A stretch of DNA of 64,000 nucleotides from Paenibacillus sp. DMB5 (GCF_001517085.1 NZ_LRAC01000121.1:1-64000), one strand, 5' to 3'; shown: positions 26,422-37,482, counted from the stretch's first letter. The notes: generated by a model not told the origin, from the letters alone. Program-made: numbers and translations.

Positions 26422-27386
26422 GCCAGAGTGTACATAGCGGGAAGCTGGCGATTGCAGAGCAGCTCAAAGGCCGTGATCTGCTGGAGCTGAACGATTACAG
26501 CCCGGAAGAAATCACGTATCTGATTGAGCTGGCTATCGAGCTGAAGAAGAAACAAAAGAACGGCGAGGTTTACCAGCCGCTTAAGGGCAAGACGATCGGA
26601 CTTATTTTTGAAAAATCCTCGACCCGTACACGCGTGTCCTTCGAGGTAGGCATGTATCAGCTCGGCGGCCATGCGCTGTTCCTGAGCAAAAATGATATCC
26701 AGCTCGGCCGCGGCGAAACCGTTGGCGATACAGCACAGGTAATGTCCCGTTATCTAGACGGCATCATGATCCGCACCTTCGGCCATGATAAGGTTGAGGA
26801 GCTGGCGCGTTATGCTTCCGTGCCTGTAATCAACGGCCTGAGCGACCTGGCACACCCTTGTCAGGTGCTGGCTGACTATCAGACTGTATATGAACACAAA
26901 GGCAAGCTGAAAGGCCTCAAGCTCGCTTACATTGGCGACGGCAACAACATGGCCCACTCCCTGCTGATCGGCGGCGCCAAGCTGGGCGTTCACGTCTCGG
27001 TTGCCGGGCCGGAGGGCTACGAGCCTGACCCGGCTGTCGTTGCTGAGGCGCGTGAGATTGCTAAGGAGACAGGCGCGAACATCGTCATCACCCGCAGCCC
27101 GCAGGAAGCAGTTCAGGACGCTGATGTGATCTACACCGATGTCTGGGCGAGCATGGGCTTCGAAGCGGAGCAGCTGGCGCGTGAAGCGGCATTTAAGGAC
27201 TATCAGGTCAACGAGGAGCTGGTAAAAGGCGCTAAGAGCGACTACCTGTTCCTGCACTGCCTGCCGGCCCACCGCGAGGAAGAGGTCAGTACGGGCGTAA
27301 TCGACGGCCCGAACTCGGTCATCTTCGACCAGGCTGAGAACCGCCTGCATGCACAGAAGGCGCTGATGGCTGCTTTGATGGGCTAA
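26418..27386 (+). CDS. argF: ornithine carbamoyltransferase ArgF
   Basis: ArgF makes citrulline from ornithine and carbamoyl phosphate. The 322-residue protein has the carbamoyl phosphate site [12 protein letters not shown], the [11 protein letters not shown] motif, and the catalytic FLHCLPAHR near the C-terminus. The start overlaps the argD stop (ATGA), so the two are translationally coupled. The catabolic form ArcB is possible by sequence but the operon is anabolic. Confidence 0.97.
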   Translation: MSQSVHSGKLAIAEQLKGRDLLELNDYSPEEITYLIELAIELKKKQKNGEVYQPLKGKTIGLIFEKSSTRTRVSFEVGMYQLGGHALFLSKNDIQLGRGETVGDTAQVMSRYLDGIMIRTFGHDKVEELARYASVPVINGLSDLAHPCQVLADYQTVYEHKGKLKGLKLAYIGDGNNMAHSLLIGGAKLGVHVSVAGPEGYEPDPAVVAEAREIAKETGANIVITRSPQEAVQDADVIYTDVWASMGFEAEQLAREAAFKDYQVNEELVKGAKSDYLFLHCLPAHREEEVSTGVIDGPNSVIFDQAENRLHAQKALMAALMG

Positions 27387-27744
27387 AGAAATTGCAGATT
27401 TGAACCTGCAAAGGCCGTAGAGGTCTTATACTATATAAAAACACTATATAGGATGAGGTTGGAATATTACGCGTTATAATTTCGGTGCTAAGCAACGGAG
27501 TGAAGTTTGGAACTGTAGGAGCGCTAGCGTTCGCCTAAAAGCTTTTCGTAGAAAAGCTCACTTCGGAAGCATAACCAGTCTTCGGATTTCTACCGCTGTA
27601 TAGCGGTTCAAATCAGGAAATCTGAGACAACAGCGACCGGAAGTCCAAACATTCACGCAGCTTGCGTCCGGGCACCGGAGTTATATTAGCTGTTATTTCA
27701 TAAATCCATCCCATACCCCCACACTGAAAGGAAGTTGCACCCCC
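27387..27744 (+). other. gap between argF and argG
   Basis: No gene is seen. It holds a small inverted repeat (CTATATA ... TATATAG near 27430-27453), a TATAAT at 27475-27480 without a clear -35, and the second copy of the 153-base repeat (27502-27654). AAAGGAAG before 27745 is the argG ribosome site. Confidence 0.7.
27502..27654 (+). repeat. 153-base structured intergenic repeat, copy 2 (upstream of argG)
   Basis: Same element as 19315-19467, in the same orientation and also shortly upstream of a + strand gene. The end stem is GTGAA...TTCAC here and GGGAA...TTCCC in copy 1; the inner hairpin is ACCGCT...AGCGGT here and ACCGC...GCGGT in copy 1; the first hairpin loop is GTA instead of GCA. 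These changes keep the pairing, which suggests a folded RNA or a palindromic mobile element. Confidence 0.85.
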
Positions 27745-28980
27745 ATGCCTAAAGAAAAAATTGTACTCGCCTATTCCGGCGGGCTGGATACCTCAGTCAT
27801 TCTGAAATGGCTGAAAGAAACCTATGATGCAGAGATTATTGCCTTCACAGCCGATATCGGCCAGAAGGAAGAGCTGGACGGCCTGGAGGAAAAAGCGCTG
27901 GCTACCGGCGCATCGAAGGTCTACATTGATGATCTGCGCGATGAGTTTGCGAGTGATTTCATCTATCCGATGTTCCAGTCGGGCGCTTTGTATGAAGGCC
28001 AATATCTGCTCGGCACCAGTATCGCCCGTCCGCTGATTGCTAAGCGTATGGTGGACATTGCGATCGCGGAAGGCGCTACAGCAATTGCCCACGGCGCAAC
28101 CGGCAAAGGCAATGACCAGGTCCGCTTCGAGCTGAATGCGGCGGCGTTATCGCCGAACATCAAGGTGATTGCACCTTGGCGGCTGGAAGAGTTCCGCAAC
28201 CAGTTCCCGGGCCGTGCGGAAATGATCGCCTACGCTGAAGCGAACGGCATTCCGGTACAGGCTTCGGCTGCGAAGCCGTATTCCATGGACCGCAACCTGC
28301 TGCATATCAGCTATGAGAGCGGCGTGCTCGAAGATCCTTGGTTTGACCCAAGTGCTCCGGAGAACAAAGAAATGTTCCTGCTCAGTAACGCTCCTGAGGA
28401 TGCTCCGGATGAAGCAGAATACCTTGAGCTGGATTTCCTGAAGGGGAACTGTGTAGCCTTGAACGGTGAAGCCTTGACTCCGCTGCAGGTAATGGAGAAG
28501 CTGAATGAACTGGGCGGCAAGCACGGAATCGGACGTGTGGATATGGTCGAGAACCGTTTTGTCGGCATGAAGAGCCGCGGCGTCTATGAGACACCAGGCG
28601 GAACCATTCTGTTCACCGCACACCGCAAAATGGAATCCATCACGATGGACCGTGAAGTGATGAACCTGCGTGACAGCCTGATCACCCGTTACAGCACCCT
28701 GGTGTACAACGGATTCTGGTTCGCTCCTGAGCGCCTTGCGCTGCAGGCACTGGTGAACGAGAGCCAGAAGAACGTAACTGGTACAGTACGTGTGAAGCTT
28801 TACAAAGGCAACATCATCGGCGCCGGCGTGAAATCACCGGTCAGCCTGTACAACCCGGATATTGCTACAATGGAAGCCGATCCGACACAGGCCTATGATC
28901 AGGGTGATGCAACAGGCTTTATCCGCCTGAATGCACTGCGGCTGAAGGTTTCCTCCGGCGTAGCAGAGTCCAATAAGTAG
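27745..28980 (+). CDS. argG: argininosuccinate synthase ArgG
   Basis: ArgG joins citrulline and aspartate with ATP. The 411-residue protein has the PP-loop [30 protein letters not shown], and [11 protein letters not shown], all family signatures. AAAGGAAG lies upstream. It forms a pair with argH and is separated from argCJBDF by the repeat-bearing gap. Confidence 0.98.
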   Translation: MPKEKIVLAYSGGLDTSVILKWLKETYDAEIIAFTADIGQKEELDGLEEKALATGASKVYIDDLRDEFASDFIYPMFQSGALYEGQYLLGTSIARPLIAKRMVDIAIAEGATAIAHGATGKGNDQVRFELNAAALSPNIKVIAPWRLEEFRNQFPGRAEMIAYAEANGIPVQASAAKPYSMDRNLLHISYESGVLEDPWFDPSAPENKEMFLLSNAPEDAPDEAEYLELDFLKGNCVALNGEALTPLQVMEKLNELGGKHGIGRVDMVENRFVGMKSRGVYETPGGTILFTAHRKMESITMDREVMNLRDSLITRYSTLVYNGFWFAPERLALQALVNESQKNVTGTVRVKLYKGNIIGAGVKSPVSLYNPDIATMEADPTQAYDQGDATGFIRLNALRLKVSSGVAESNK

Positions 28981-29096
28981 AATATTTACCGCTCAGCGGT
29001 TTCATAACAGAACATAACATAAGCGGACACCAGAAGGCCGTTCCTCCGACAGGACAGGAGCGGCCCTTCTATCGTCCATTAGAGGAGGCATATCAG

Positions 29097-30512
29097 GTGA
29101 GCAAGCTTTGGGGCGGCCGGTTTACAAAAGGAACAAACAAGCTGGTGGAGGAGTATACAGCATCCATCGGATTCGATAAGGCACTGGCCGAGGAGGATGT
29201 GCAGGGCAGTCTGGCCCATGTCACGATGCTGGGCAAATGCGGGATTTTGCCGCAGGAGGATGTTGAGACGATCAAAGCCGGACTGAACAAGGTGCTGGAA
29301 AAGGTTCGTGCAGGCGAGATTGAATTCTCCGTAGCGGATGAAGATATTCACATGAATATTGAAAAGAACCTGATCGAGGAAGTGGGTCCAGTCGGCGGTA
29401 AGCTGCATACAGGACGCAGCCGCAACGACCAGGTGGCGACAGATATGCATCTGTATCTCCGCAACCGGGTGGTCGAGTTCGTTGGCCTGCTGCATGAACT
29501 GCAGGAAGCCCTGATTGAACAAGCCAAAGACAATGTGGATACGATTGTTCCGGGCTACACGCATTTGCAGCGCGCACAGCCGATTCTGTTCGCTCATCAC
29601 TTGCTGGCTTACGTGTCGATGTTCCGCCGCGATGCGGAGCGCCTGACAGACAGCTACAAGCGGATCAACGTGCTGCCGCTGGGCGCGGGGGCGCTGGCCG
29701 GAACGACGTTCCCGATTGACCGTCATTTTGTGGCGGAGCAGCTTGGCTTCGACAGTGTGTATGAGAACAGCCTGGACGCTGTCAGCGACCGCGACTTTAT
29801 CGTCGAGTTCCTGGCTAACTCAGCCCTGATCATGACCCACCTGTCCCGGCTCAGCGAAGAGCTGGTGCTGTGGAGCAGCACCGAGTTCAGCTTCGTGGAG
29901 CTTGACGATGCGTTCTGCACCGGCAGCAGCATTATGCCGCAGAAGAAAAACCCGGACGTACCCGAGCTGGTACGCGGCAAAACAGGCCGTGTCTACGGTA
30001 ACCTGATCGGCCTGCTGACTGTGCTTAAATCGCTGCCGCTGGCTTACAACAAGGATATGCAGGAAGACAAGGAAGGCATGTTCGACACAGTAGCTACGCT
30101 GACAGGCGCACTACAATTGTTCGCTCCAATGATCTCCACCATGAAGGTGAATAAGGGCCGGATGCGTGAAGCAGTCAACACCGACTTCTCTAACGCGACC
30201 GACATCGCTGACTTCCTGGTAGGCAAAGGTCTTCCTTTCCGCCAGGCGCATGAGGTCATCGGCAAGACCGTGCTCTACTGCATCAACGAAGGCAAATTCC
30301 TGCTCGATCTGACCCTGGATGAATTCAAGCAGTTCTCCCCGCTGTTCGATGATCAGATCTACGCTGTTCTTCAGCCTGAGGCTGTAGTGAACGCCCGTAA
30401 CGTTTACGGCGGTACAGCGACTGTACAGGTCAAAGCGGCCATTGAGCGCGCCGAGGCTTCCCTGCTTGAAGCGGGTAAGTGGGTAGCGCAGCATACGGGA
30501 AGCGCTGAATAA
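29097..30512 (+). CDS. argH: argininosuccinate lyase ArgH
   Basis: ArgH splits argininosuccinate into arginine and fumarate. The 471-residue protein starts [20 protein letters not shown] and has [17 protein letters not shown] and the catalytic loop [12 protein letters not shown] near residue 277. GTG at 29097 is preceded by AGAGGAGG. An imperfect hairpin at about 29030-29070 lies between argG and argH and may stabilise or attenuate the message. Confidence 0.98.
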   Translation: MSKLWGGRFTKGTNKLVEEYTASIGFDKALAEEDVQGSLAHVTMLGKCGILPQEDVETIKAGLNKVLEKVRAGEIEFSVADEDIHMNIEKNLIEEVGPVGGKLHTGRSRNDQVATDMHLYLRNRVVEFVGLLHELQEALIEQAKDNVDTIVPGYTHLQRAQPILFAHHLLAYVSMFRRDAERLTDSYKRINVLPLGAGALAGTTFPIDRHFVAEQLGFDSVYENSLDAVSDRDFIVEFLANSALIMTHLSRLSEELVLWSSTEFSFVELDDAFCTGSSIMPQKKNPDVPELVRGKTGRVYGNLIGLLTVLKSLPLAYNKDMQEDKEGMFDTVATLTGALQLFAPMISTMKVNKGRMREAVNTDFSNATDIADFLVGKGLPFRQAHEVIGKTVLYCINEGKFLLDLTLDEFKQFSPLFDDQIYAVLQPEAVVNARNVYGGTATVQVKAAIERAEASLLEAGKWVAQHTGSAE

Positions 30513-30560
30513 GCAGTTTGTCCAAGGCTTTGCAGAACGGGATCATTCAGACTGAAAACC

Positions 30561-30612
30561 AAAAAGACTGTCCTCACCGCTGTTATGATATGCGGAAAGG
30601 GCAGTCTTTTAT
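30561..30612 (+). terminator. terminator after argH
   Basis: AAAAGACTGTCC pairs with GGGCAGTCTTTT; A-runs and T-runs on both sides mean it could serve the convergent esterase gene as well. Confidence 0.85.
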
Positions 30613-30693
30613 TATGAAAGAGCCAATCGAGTTCGAGTGACTATTTGCCGCTTTAGCCTTCTGTATACGCTACCAGAAATAATAATGCTCGTC

Positions 30694-31503
30694 CTATATA
30701 CTCCACAAATCGGAGGATGATTTGCCTAGCGGCAGCCACTTCAGCACATCCTGGATTTTGGCATCCCAATAACCCCACTCGTGCTCGCCTGGACCTTCTT
30801 CATAGGTTAATGACAATGAAGTTTTGTCGCAGGCAGCACGGAACACCTGATTGTCCTCATACAAGAAGTCTTCGGTGCCGCAGCACTGGTAAAGAAGCGG
30901 CTTAGGTCCCGTTGACTTGTCTACCTCCTGAAGCAGCCACAGCAGATCATCCGGAGTGCCGGCGATGTCCGCATTACCGAAGATCCTCGCGTACTCTTGG
31001 GACCTCTTGGCAGGGTCCTCCGGGTTCATGTAATGATGCGCCATATCGAGCGCCCCCGACAGACTGGCAGCAGCGGCAAAAGCCTCCGGCTTGCGCAGTC
31101 CCAGCTTCATCGCCCCGTAACCGCCCATGGAGAGCCCTGCCACGAAGTTATCCTCACGCTTCGAGGAGAGCGGAAAGAACGAGCGGGCGAGCGCCGGCAG
31201 CTCCTCGCTAATGAAGGTCCAGTACTGACCCCCGTCTGCCATATCCGTATAAAAGCTCCGGTGCACCTGCGGCATAACCACAGCGATGCCCAGCTCAGCT
31301 ACATAACGTTCTATCGAAGTCCGGCGCAGCCAGATCGAATCATCATCCGACAGGCCGTGCAGCAGATAGAGCGTCGGGTGAAGCCCCCCTCTTTTTACAT
31401 TATTGAGTCCGATTTGTGTAGTCGTCTGCTGCGGCAGTATCGCCGTCATTGAGGTACTGAGGCCAAGCACATCCGAATAAAATCTGCATTCTATCAGAGC
31501 CAT
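30694..31503 (-). CDS. alpha/beta-hydrolase esterase, esterase D/tributyrin esterase type
   Basis: A cytosolic serine esterase of 269 residues. The nucleophile elbow is GLSMGGYGA near residue 120, and [17 protein letters not shown] near residue 50 forms the oxyanion region. A catalytic histidine is likely in [11 protein letters not shown]. The family includes tributyrin esterase and S-formylglutathione hydrolase; the natural substrate is not known. The start is the ATG at 31503, seven bases after AGGAGG; another ATG at 31509 is too close to it. It is transcribed alone, convergent with argH. Confidence 0.88.
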   Translation of the reverse strand: MALIECRFYSDVLGLSTSMTAILPQQTTTQIGLNNVKRGGLHPTLYLLHGLSDDDSIWLRRTSIERYVAELGIAVVMPQVHRSFYTDMADGGQYWTFISEELPALARSFFPLSSKREDNFVAGLSMGGYGAMKLGLRKPEAFAAAASLSGALDMAHHYMNPEDPAKRSQEYARIFGNADIAGTPDDLLWLLQEVDKSTGPKPLLYQCCGTEDFLYEDNQVFRAACDKTSLSLTYEEGPGEHEWGYWDAKIQDVLKWLPLGKSSSDLWSI

Positions 31504-31620
31504 TGTCATTTCCTCCTTTTAGCACAAATGATAGCATAGCGCATAGCCGATATATAGAGTAGAAATCGCTGGAATTATTATGTCTAATAGGATTGCTGGG
31601 TTAAGAGGGGAAAGAATATA

Positions 31621-32226
31621 ATGGAATCAGGAATAATAGATTCGGAATGTGCAAGTGCGAAAGCTTTGCAGAGTGAGGGGCGAAAAGGCAGGATGAAAGA
31701 TCGTCTTAAGCAGGAACAAGGATTCACACTAATCGAAGTGCTGGCGGCAATTATCATTTTGTCGATCGTATCTCTGGTGCTAACGTCTTATTTTACCAAT
31801 GCGATGTCATACGCCAAAGCCAACCAGAACAAGACGATTATGGTCAATCTGGCGCGCAATGCGCTGTTTTATGCGGAGAAGCAGGATTTTGATAAGTGGA
31901 AGGCTTATTTTACTAAGGTAGAAAACAATAATAAGCTTGAATGCTCGGCCACCGGGACTTCTTGCACGACATATAACAATATGGTTGATGACACAAAAAT
32001 ATTAGAAGCTGTACTGAATCCTTACATTAATAAAATTCAATATCACATTCAGATTGTCTACCAGCAGAAAACGCATAAGGAAATGCCTACCAGTAAACCG
32101 GATTTTGATAAGGATATCTCGCCTTATTTGCTTCCGGTTGAGGTCATAGTGTGGGACTCGAAAGATACTGCCAGGACGAAACAAACCGTTGTGGAGGGAT
32201 ACATTACAGATGAAAAAATTCGTTAA
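31621..32226 (+). CDS. type IV prepilin-like minor pilin
   Basis: A 201-residue pseudopilin. The class III signal is EQGFTLIEVLAAIIILSIV, with cleavage between Gly and Phe and Glu at mature position 5, followed by about 20 hydrophobic residues. The C-terminal domain is mixed and has a cysteine pair (CSATGTSC). The start is uncertain: ATG 31621 with GAGGGGAAAG upstream gives a leader of about 33 residues; ATG 31693 gives a usual short leader of about 9. It opens the pilus locus and overlaps the next prepilin gene. Confidence 0.88.
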   Translation: MESGIIDSECASAKALQSEGRKGRMKDRLKQEQGFTLIEVLAAIIILSIVSLVLTSYFTNAMSYAKANQNKTIMVNLARNALFYAEKQDFDKWKAYFTKVENNNKLECSATGTSCTTYNNMVDDTKILEAVLNPYINKIQYHIQIVYQQKTHKEMPTSKPDFDKDISPYLLPVEVIVWDSKDTARTKQTVVEGYITDEKIR

Positions 32227-32755
32227 CCTCCTCCGCCGCGAACAGGGACTGACTTTGATTGAGCTTATAGCAGCTATAACCATTTTTGCGATGGTATCCG
32301 GACTGATCTATGCGGTAATGATGTTTGGAATGCGCTCCTTCAATCAAGTAACTACTGAGAATAAGTTAAGGGACGAAGGCGATCTGCTGATGTCAGCTGT
32401 TATCAATGAAATGTACACCTTTGGTGCCGAAACGGTGACCGCTTCAGCATATGAAGTTAACAGTAACCAGGAAATTATAAGCAGTTCAATTAAGTTGCAA
32501 CGAGATGGTACAGGTGGCGCTTGGGAGACTATTAGTATTAAGGATGAGAAGCTGTCTATCGTGAGGTCGGATGACACAAATGCAGATTCTATGACTTCTG
32601 TAACCTCAAGGCTGACTCCCGGATCAAGTATTGTTTTGCAATGTGGTAATACAGGCTCTTGTAGCAGCGGCTTAATTCATATTAATCTCAATCTTCTGAA
32701 AACATATGGCGGCAAAGATTATACATTAACTTTAGAGAGTACATTCGGGTTCTAG
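32210..32755 (+). CDS. type IV prepilin-like minor pilin
   Basis: A 181-residue pseudopilin with signal MKKFVNLLRREQGLTLIELI, cleaved between Gly and Leu, with Glu5 and a hydrophobic helix. The C-terminal domain has a cysteine pair near the end (CGNTGSC). The ATG at 32210 follows GGAGG at 32193-32197 and lies within the 3' end of the previous gene. Together with the preceding and following genes it may form the tip complex that primes pilus assembly. Confidence 0.88.
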   Translation: MKKFVNLLRREQGLTLIELIAAITIFAMVSGLIYAVMMFGMRSFNQVTTENKLRDEGDLLMSAVINEMYTFGAETVTASAYEVNSNQEIISSSIKLQRDGTGGAWETISIKDEKLSIVRSDDTNADSMTSVTSRLTPGSSIVLQCGNTGSCSSGLIHINLNLLKTYGGKDYTLTLESTFGF

Positions 32756-32770
32756 GAGGACAGCATCTAA

Positions 32771-34671
32771 ATGATAGAAATACCATCGGACAGACCGTCT
32801 TGTTTTAAGAGGCTTATAAAAAAAATTAAGCATGAAGAGGGCTCGGCGCTTGTATTAGTTATGTTTTTGGTGCTTATGCTGACAATCCTTGGTCTGGCTG
32901 TTATAGGAGCCACAATAGGCGGAGCTCAGATTACTGAAACTCGCGAGAGTGATGTACAGAGTCTGCATTTGGCGCAAAAGGGTCTGGACGAAGCAACGGC
33001 ATATATACAATCACAGCTTAAGGACGTTGAAGATATTGATCCGGATACGCTGGAAGGGATCTTTAGCTCTTTGGATAAAAAGAACCTTAACGTCACAACT
33101 GAACTGGGTACACTTCCACTCCATAATACAGCCAGCGGCGAAATTCAAGAGATTAAGTATTCGGGAAAAGAGTCTATTTCACCTATAGATGATAAGTATC
33201 TACAGTCCCGCAAATATTATATCGATGTGACTACATCGGCAGTAGTCAACGGAGTGACCCGTAAGCTGCAGCAGCGGATCACCCTCGACAGCTATCCTGA
33301 TTTTCTGAAATATGCCTTTGGCTCGGGTGAAACGTTAAGGCTTAACGGCGCCCCATTGCTGAGGGGAAATATTTATGCTGGCAAACAGCTAGTAATTACT
33401 GATACAGCGGATTATACGTACAAAGGGTTCTCACATCACCAGCCGTCTGTGTATCCAACAGTAATGCAGCAGGCCGGTTCAGCAGAAGCAAGCGGTGAAA
33501 TACATGTCCAGTCCTGGGATAGTATCCTATATGCCAACGGCTCAGCTCCCCCATCAGGAGTATCACCGCTAACTCCACTTAAGATGGGAAATACCAAGGC
33601 ACTCAATGATATCCTTAGCGTTACGGCCGATAAAGTAAGAATCAAAGAACAGAAAAAGTTTGTTGAAATTAATGTGGAAGAATCCTTTTGGGACAAAGTA
33701 TCCGAGGCGTTGGGTACTGATGTAAGAAATGAGTTGCGTGCACGTTATGTGAAATCGGCAGACGGGCAGGCAAAAGCGCAAACCAATCTGAATGCCTGGC
33801 TTAAACTATATAACGCAGGTTCTTTTGCTCATCTGAAAAAGCCGGATTTTCCGGCTAAAGCTCCAATAAGTGCAGATGCTACGGACGAGCAGAAAAATAA
33901 AATAGAAGCAGACTATCAGAAAGCAGTGGACGACTATCATGATATTCTAAATACTCAGCTCACTAATTTAAGCACATCGGCAATATATGATAACACTTTG
34001 CAGGTAGATAATGTGGATTATAAACAAATCACATTTTCCTCTGAGGCTAAGCAGGGTTCAAATAGTATTAATCCGAAATGGCTGATTATTGCCGGTGATT
34101 TGATTATTGATAATTTCAAACCTGACTTTCTGAAGGTTAAAGGCAATATTCTGGTTACCGGGAATTTGATCATCAGAGGCAATGTAGAGTTCGATGCGAC
34201 GGTGTTTGTTCTGGGGAAGACAACTGTTGAAGATGCGAAGATTCACGGTTTAACCGAAGGTGGAAATGAAAAGGAGTTATTGGTAATTTCTAAACATGAA
34301 ATACTGATTACCCGGATTGACTCTTTTTCGCAGCAGGTTAGCGGTCAAGGCCAGAATGCAGCTGATGAGATGAAAGCCTTTTTCTACACAGACACAGAGG
34401 GAATGTTGTATGGTGTGGGGTCTAAATTTTGGTTGAACGGCGGTTTTTTGCAAAGGGGAATTTGACTGTGAATGCAGTAGTTGGACAAGTTGATCCGCCT
34501 GATGCTGCGAATGTAAGCGTAGGTTTTACCTTTGTGACGCCACAATCGAAGACTATAGATGCCAGATTTATTATAGATTATAACTACAAGATTTATGCTG
34601 ATCAGCAGGCGAGCCTTCCGCGGGTTAAGGGGGTAAGCATGAGTGTCAGTCCGATGAAATTAGTGAAGTAG
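32771..34671 (+). CDS. PilX-like pilus assembly protein with a beta-repeat C-terminus (frameshifted at a T-run)
   Basis: A large protein, 633 residues if joined, with an N-terminal pilin-like hydrophobic helix after HEEGSALVLVMFLVLML; it lacks Glu5, as PilX and GspK types do. The middle is helical and charged; the C-terminal third has a beta-helix-like stretch (WLIIAGDLIIDNFKPDFLKV; GNILVTGNLIIRGNVEF). The first frame ends at 34465 after LNGGFLQRGI. Adding one T to the T6 run at 34444-34449 joins it to the frame reading FFAKGNLTVNAVVGQ through 34671, which clearly continues the domain. The run could slip in the cell or be misread. Confidence 0.75.
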
Positions 34672-34754
34672 CACATAGTTCTGCCTGATTAGCAAAAAGA
34701 CCGCTCTGGATGAATAATATCCGGAGGCGGTCTTTTTTGATTTCAGATAGAAGA

Positions 34755-37172
34755 TTAGTATAAATCTCCGTTTGGTGGAGTATTTACTTTAACTCTAATT
34801 GTTGCAGTGATAGGAGAGGTTGTACCGGGAGGGGCGTACGAAACAGTAGCCAACACGTTTTCTCCTTTTTGAATACCTCGTATAATACCTTTTCTTTCAT
34901 CGGTAGGGTTGCTGTCAAAATTAGCGATATGTGGCATATTGCTAGTCCAGCTGAACTGGTTTTTGATATCATCAATGTTCATTTCACTAGGAGTAGCATG
35001 GAGCAATCTGTTAAGATCCAACTCCTGACCCACATTAATTTCTATTTCGCCAATAGCGCTCAACCCGGTTAAGCTAAACGGAATAATATTAACTGTACGG
35101 GTCTCGGTAATTCCGCCAGCCTCTACTGTAATGACAACACCGTTATGAATCTGTTTACCAGTAAGTGTGTATTTGGTGTTAGTTGTATCGCCTGAAGCTT
35201 TGCTTAGAGTCGCATATTGCTCATCGCTCTTTGTAATGCTCCAGTTAATTACGGAATTAGCCGGTATGTTTCCTGTGGTTAGTGTGAAGTCTTTGGTTTT
35301 AGTAACAAAAATATTATCAGGACCGTCAATAGTCAGCGATCTAACGGAAATGATTTTTTCAGCAATAGTCTCTACCTTCAGATTCGAGCTGTTGACTTTA
35401 ACGATGACTTTATAATCGCCAACTTCTGAAGTATCAAGTACCTTCTGAGTGTTATCAGTTCCATTCTTTAGCTTTGATGCTGTAACATCTTTCCCATCTT
35501 GAGTAACGATCCAGGTGTAAGTAATGTCCTTTTCTGTTGCAGGTCCCGTATATATAGCTTTTAGATCGGTTTTTGTACCAAGTTTGACGATACTTTCGCC
35601 TTGCAAGGTCAGAGTTCTTGGCGTGTTGTCTACAGGATCGACAACGGTCACAGGGTCGAGATCAGGGAATGTTATTGTAACGATCGGCGGTGCTGTTGGC
35701 ACAGGTGTTGGAGTTGCCGTCGGCGTTGCAGTAGGAACGGGTGTTGCTGTAGCAGCAGGTTTTGGAAGCTCCGTGTTATAGGCGTAATAATCAATTAATG
35801 AAGATGCAGTTAAATTTTCTGCGATGACATTCCCGTGAATTTGTCCTCCATTAGTGAAGTTAATACTTGCAAGCGGAGCAATTATACTTCCCGAAACTTC
35901 GGTATTTTTAAATTCAATAGAAGTTGCATTCGGAAAGTTGTAAATCACTTGTTTTGCGGTTACACCTGAAGGCAAAATGAAGCCCTTGTTAAAAACGATA
36001 TTGGTATCCAGAAAGTTATAAAGAATTGTCTTAGCATTTTTAACATTATCGAGATTAGTCCAATTAATGTTATTGAATTCTGAATTTTTAATATCAAACA
36101 CAGCTGTTGAACTATTACTTGTTAAATAAAGCCCGCCATATTGTGGGAAGGTTGTACCGTTTGCCTTAATTGACGCAAGCGAGTTTGAAAGATTCTTGTA
36201 ATAAATCCGGGCCTCTTTAAAGTCCTCTGGAGTTATAAGCACACCATAGTCAACCGTTGCCCCAGCGGGGATAGTCCCAATTTTAATTTTATTTCCGCCG
36301 TATAATATGCTACCGCTAACAGTCCCCTCGCGAAAGTCAATGTCTTTGCCGGCGATAACGGCATATTTCGTATTCATTTTTGTCTTTACGTTAATCGTCA
36401 TCCGGTTCAAAATCACATTCCCGCCAGAAGCTAAGGTCCCGCCAATGTCCCCCCCACCGTACATGCTAGTATCTCCGAAGATAAAAGCATTGTAATCTCC
36501 AGCAATACCCAGTGGTGAAGATGACGAGGATTTGGAGGGATCAAAGGTAGATGCCGGACCAGTTGGCGTCGGTGTTGAAGTTGCCGCTGAAGTGGAACTT
36601 GTAACATTAGAAAGAGGCATATCTGTATATTTTAATGTTGCACTCTTAAATATAAGTTCTGTATTAACCACAGGAGTGAAAGGAATATTCAATGAAATAA
36701 TTCCTTGTGTTTCTGCGGGTTCAGCTATAAAAGCTTGCTTCTCTGATTTCCAAGTATATGCAATGTCACTTAGGCTACCAGTTAAAATGAGGCCTGTATC
36801 TATTGTCCCGCTAATTGTAAAGCCAGTCGGAAGGTCGGTAGGTAAAACGTTAATTTGCGCAGGAAGCCGTTCTTCAAAACGGATATCGGAAACTGTTTTC
36901 TGGAGTACAGAAGGTGTAGTCGAACTTGGGACTGGTTGTGGAGTGATTGTATATTTTAAATTGTATACTTCACCACGTGTAATCTGATTAGTGACTGTTT
37001 CACCAGCGGTATTAGTGATTGACCGGGCTAAGCTAAGATTTGCGTTAACGATAGTACCTGTTGTCTGATCAGCAAAAACGTCAACTACTAGATTGCGAAG
37101 CAGTAGTACAAGCAGCATCACCAAGGCCAAGCCTGAAACAAAATATAACCTTTTCTTCTTGATACGCTTCAT
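34755..37172 (-). CDS. large secreted choice-of-anchor A / Ig-like surface protein
   Basis: An extracellular protein of about 805 residues. The N-terminus MKRIKKKRLYFVSGLALVML is a signal peptide or anchor. Residues about 230-460 resemble the choice-of-anchor A domain (GDYNAFIFGDTSMYGGGDI; SGGNVILNRM; GSIIAPLASINFTNGGQIHG), a beta-rich fold of surface and ice-binding-like proteins. A Thr-Pro linker near residue 470 is followed by Ig-like beta domains with ITVEAGGITETRTV and NVLATVSYAPPGTTS. No LPXTG or SLH is seen at the C-terminus. The start at 37172 is chosen over 37178 because GGGAG lies at a better distance. It faces the pilus genes; a role as adhesin is inference. Base content is more AT-rich than the arg genes. 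Confidence 0.7.
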   Translation of the reverse strand: MKRIKKKRLYFVSGLALVMLLVLLLRNLVVDVFADQTTGTIVNANLSLARSITNTAGETVTNQITRGEVYNLKYTITPQPVPSSTTPSVLQKTVSDIRFEERLPAQINVLPTDLPTGFTISGTIDTGLILTGSLSDIAYTWKSEKQAFIAEPAETQGIISLNIPFTPVVNTELIFKSATLKYTDMPLSNVTSSTSAATSTPTPTGPASTFDPSKSSSSSPLGIAGDYNAFIFGDTSMYGGGDIGGTLASGGNVILNRMTINVKTKMNTKYAVIAGKDIDFREGTVSGSILYGGNKIKIGTIPAGATVDYGVLITPEDFKEARIYYKNLSNSLASIKANGTTFPQYGGLYLTSNSSTAVFDIKNSEFNNINWTNLDNVKNAKTILYNFLDTNIVFNKGFILPSGVTAKQVIYNFPNATSIEFKNTEVSGSIIAPLASINFTNGGQIHGNVIAENLTASSLIDYYAYNTELPKPAATATPVPTATPTATPTPVPTAPPIVTITFPDLDPVTVVDPVDNTPRTLTLQGESIVKLGTKTDLKAIYTGPATEKDITYTWIVTQDGKDVTASKLKNGTDNTQKVLDTSEVGDYKVIVKVNSSNLKVETIAEKIISVRSLTIDGPDNIFVTKTKDFTLTTGNIPANSVINWSITKSDEQYATLSKASGDTTNTKYTLTGKQIHNGVVITVEAGGITETRTVNIIPFSLTGLSAIGEIEINVGQELDLNRLLHATPSEMNIDDIKNQFSWTSNMPHIANFDSNPTDERKGIIRGIQKGENVLATVSYAPPGTTSPITATIRVKVNTPPNGDLY

Positions 37173-37482
37173 GTTCATCTCTCCCTGGCCGATATATAAT
37201 TCATGCTTTCTGTCAAAAGTGAATGCATTATGTCATTTAATGGATGTATGTGGAGGGTGTTTTCATTGTAAAAAGTACCAATCTATGCTATATATCATTC
37301 TAGGACATATTTAGTAGATAGGCAATTAAAAGATATGCGTATTTTGCTGGAAAGTGAGACTAAATAACTATTAAATTTGAAATATTTTTACAATATACAT
37401 AGGTTTAATTAAGCAGGACTGCCGGACGGGTCCGGGAGAGGCTGTATACGACAAAATTTAAGCGCTCTGGAGTGAAAAGGGT
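37173..37482. other. divergent intergenic region between the surface protein and pilB
   Basis: AT-rich region of about 310 bases that must hold the promoters for both directions. I see no clear -35/-10 pair. A GCCGATAT at 37188-37195 lacks a -35 at the right distance. No RNA gene is recognised. Confidence 0.5.

Noticed and set aside
31546..31553. GCCGATAT before the first prepilin gene as a sigma-D promoter
   Set aside because: No TAAA at 14-16 bases upstream; the nearest is CAAA at 17 bases.
37188..37195. GCCGATAT before pilB as a sigma-D promoter
   Set aside because: No -35 element at the right distance, and it lies almost 300 bases from the gene.
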